A stretch of DNA of 6,844 nt from positions 1 through 6,844 of the forward strand of contig JAJFJO010000342.1 of the NCBI GenBank assembly GCA_021774015.1. Reading direction: 5' to 3'. A program made the translations under genes and the position numbers. The notes beneath the pieces were generated by a model. It ran no database searches. It worked only from the letters and a program-made list of their open reading frames with translations, and was not told the DNA's origin. This document shows positions 6,401 to 6,844 of this stretch, piece after piece; within the stretch, counting starts at the first letter, position 1; each line of letters begins with the position of its first letter. The DNA is from Gammaproteobacteria bacterium. Its GTDB lineage: Bacteria > Pseudomonadota > Gammaproteobacteria > Coxiellales > Coxiellaceae.

Positions 6401-6844
6401 TTAGTCTTGATGGTAGTGCTATTTTTGATGCGCTGCAACGGCAAATGTATTCAGGTCAAACGGGGCGCTCGTTTATTGCGGAGCATGGTTTTGAGCTTAA
6501 TGGCTCCAGTGCGCTACAACCTCCGGTGAGTGTTGGTTTATTTGCGCCACCAGCTTCTAATCAGGATGAAGTGCGGACTTGGACTTGGCGGGGGAGAGTG
6601 TTGACGTTGGATGATGTTCAGGAGGTCGAAGGTAGTAATCCTAAATTTTATTTTTTTCATGATGTAGATCTTGCTCCTTGTCCTCATGAGCTATCACGAC
6701 CTAAATTTGCCGCTGCTACTGGTGAGCAAGGGTTAAAGTATTTATCTGGTGGTGAGTATTCAATCAGTGTTGGTGGATCTGCTGCTGCCGCGGCAGCGAG
6801 TGCAGTGTCAGAAGAAGAATATAGCATTACGTATGAGTTTCTTT
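3445..6844 (+). CDS. Large ankyrin-repeat protein (3' end outside window)
   Basis: The frame is open for 1133 codons with no stop before the window ends. ATG 3445 is fixed by an in-frame TGA at 3439-3441; the next in-frame Met is residue 58. A G-run (3432-3437) 7 nt upstream could serve as ribosome binding site. The N-terminus is very basic (RRR at 3-5, KGKK at 9-12, then KRIK). Ankyrin-like units occur at about 56-87, 160-192, 412-435 and 497-546 (degenerate), then densely at about 647-901: for example TPLHQLLL...LDKGVDID (652-682), TPLVLALM...LIDRGADVD (699-732), TPLYLAVM...LLALGANPN (808-832), LLHIAVL...LLVNVRD (844-872) and TALYAAI (877-883). Linkers are Ala/Ser-rich (129-149), GGGSGS (236-241) and polyalanine (1113-1118). 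Residues about 902-1133 match no family I recognise. No signal peptide or membrane helix is evident. Ankyrin repeats bind proteins; a host-directed effector role is inference. Confidence 0.88.
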   Translation, partial: MGRRRIAAKGKKEHKRIKYFLDQEESEGNQAKLEGFLKKNKAAINKRFRVVLSGQAPMDMLPLEYVWSNKTKFLALLIRYGADLDQPLSLLRNSSSFSPSILECLIKKDSDDSEHLISKAILSRYVDPAGASSEAHSAASATAAASTPAVDHLASVNINTYHGTGTLLAQAVVFKNVYLAAALICHPLVDLNELMFDQGCGLYGLLLQFDMYDAQETPNAKTLGALWRQRKILAEGGGSGSIDVEDYLLAIDFLASREDSDKALQVLNELIAVHKGDISWEYPHPCKKLREVLPRCNLMQRIVGLLNIKLFDALIGEISIYDVTENQASLLFFTIVCVWKQRCLVDSKGVFYFQPRIDDENARKEKYIVNAILDKHKSYSMLPPDERPKNYNPEFLFSAAKHTKWIDPYLPGYDCEWTPLSLACAFSENSIVALLSSHVHAEQQQLAQVPALASNRNPRLNSSRNFAAMVAVIMRKIALFDTVFLEIEMDGIIFDTSWLGMLVHGLNAPFDERGNVISKENTQNAQIHVLKCLEKLLQLGAPLILDFRGAKKLDLSFLRPIKAPTEDTMNKDYLSVAGGQPKATLQNKNLIKAPLLKGADSCVEKRIKTACDRYAQKKLYANLPVGLSELFWAMTSDFNALAIESIPWGRSTPLHQLLLQRKEFESLEIRLLLLWFLDKGVDIDSVPKLDEGPKVIAAITPLVLALMTRSWGVDSKNEGIVEFLIDRGADVDGVPGNDSELHPIKIALWLGSPIHVLQKLKKASKNPPSESEFSVAHFAALHGDPQVIDLFVTPDNVNQLSKRHKITPLYLAVMFSSITVVKKLLALGANPNQLPAEQVYNASLLHIAVLRNEPDIVAALLEQPDLLVNVRDSRGLTALYAAIVVGSGKVIALFERNARVDFTLTVSVQLALSSSTNKKIEITMLDFVYVWFKGKGGENIVRQLMQILRRKNLSAARTFRSGGGQNAPVIFGAYNQFDVATPATGFSLDGSAIFDALQRQMYSGQTGRSFIAEHGFELNGSSALQPPVSVGLFAPPASNQDEVRTWTWRGRVLTLDDVQEVEGSNPKFYFFHDVDLAPCPHELSRPKFAAATGEQGLKYLSGGEYSISVGGSAAAAAASAVSEEEYSITYEFL
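5383..6147 (+). other. Dense ankyrin-repeat block of the large protein
   Basis: Residues about 647-901 hold roughly seven consecutive ankyrin-type units, beginning near residues 647, 696, 738, 770, 802, 841 and 874. Several show the TPL-x-LA helix start and the LL-x-x-GA-x-x-N/D hairpin end. The third and fourth are degenerate. This block probably folds as one solenoid and is the most reliable part of the domain assignment. Confidence 0.75.
6784..6797 (+). repeat. 14-bp perfect palindrome in a polyalanine stretch
   Basis: GCTGCCGCGGCAGC is a perfect palindrome inside the codons for six consecutive alanines (residues 1113-1118). It probably reflects the Ala codon run rather than a binding site, but it stands out as GC-rich in an AT-rich gene. 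Confidence 0.5.

Overview
The window looks like a moderately AT-rich gammaproteobacterial chromosome segment. All genes lie on the + strand: the end of dcd (dCTP deaminase), a complete methionine ABC importer operon metN-metI-metQ, and the first 1133 codons of a very large ankyrin-repeat protein that is still open at the right edge. The dcd and Met proteins resemble their gammaproteobacterial relatives. A giant eukaryotic-like ankyrin protein next to a nutrient importer suggests a host-associated lineage, for example Legionellales/Coxiella-like. That placement is inference and cannot be fixed from this sequence alone.

Layout: 1-318 is the dcd C-terminus. 319-513 is a 195-nt gap with a TTGACA promoter candidate and a strong Rho-independent terminator that ends only 18 nt before the metN start codon. 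A second, mutually exclusive hairpin overlaps the terminator, so this is a good candidate attenuation leader. 514-1572 is metN (ATPase) and 1541-2194 is metI (permease), overlapping metN by 32 nt. 2195-2360 is a gap with a weak terminator-like hairpin and competing inverted repeats. 2361-3167 is metQ (methionine-binding lipoprotein). 3168-3444 is a gene-free gap with one tight inverted repeat. 3445 to the end is the ankyrin-repeat gene, truncated by the window.

How the genes work together: MetQ captures methionine outside the inner membrane, a MetI dimer forms the channel, and a MetN dimer powers uptake. The C-terminal domain of MetN is the usual site of feedback inhibition by internal methionine. 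Dcd makes dUTP from dCTP for thymidylate synthesis and is not functionally tied to the importer. The ankyrin protein has a very basic N-terminus, scattered degenerate repeats, a denser block of about seven ankyrin repeats (residues about 647-901), and a C-terminal region of more than 230 residues that I do not recognise. Alanine/serine- and glycine-rich linkers separate several parts. It may be a secreted effector or scaffold, but no secretion signal was identified.

The two points most worth following are the metN leader, where a 9-bp terminator competes with an interrupted 12-bp hairpin and no MetJ box or recognisable SAM riboswitch is visible, and the unassigned C-terminal region of the ankyrin protein.
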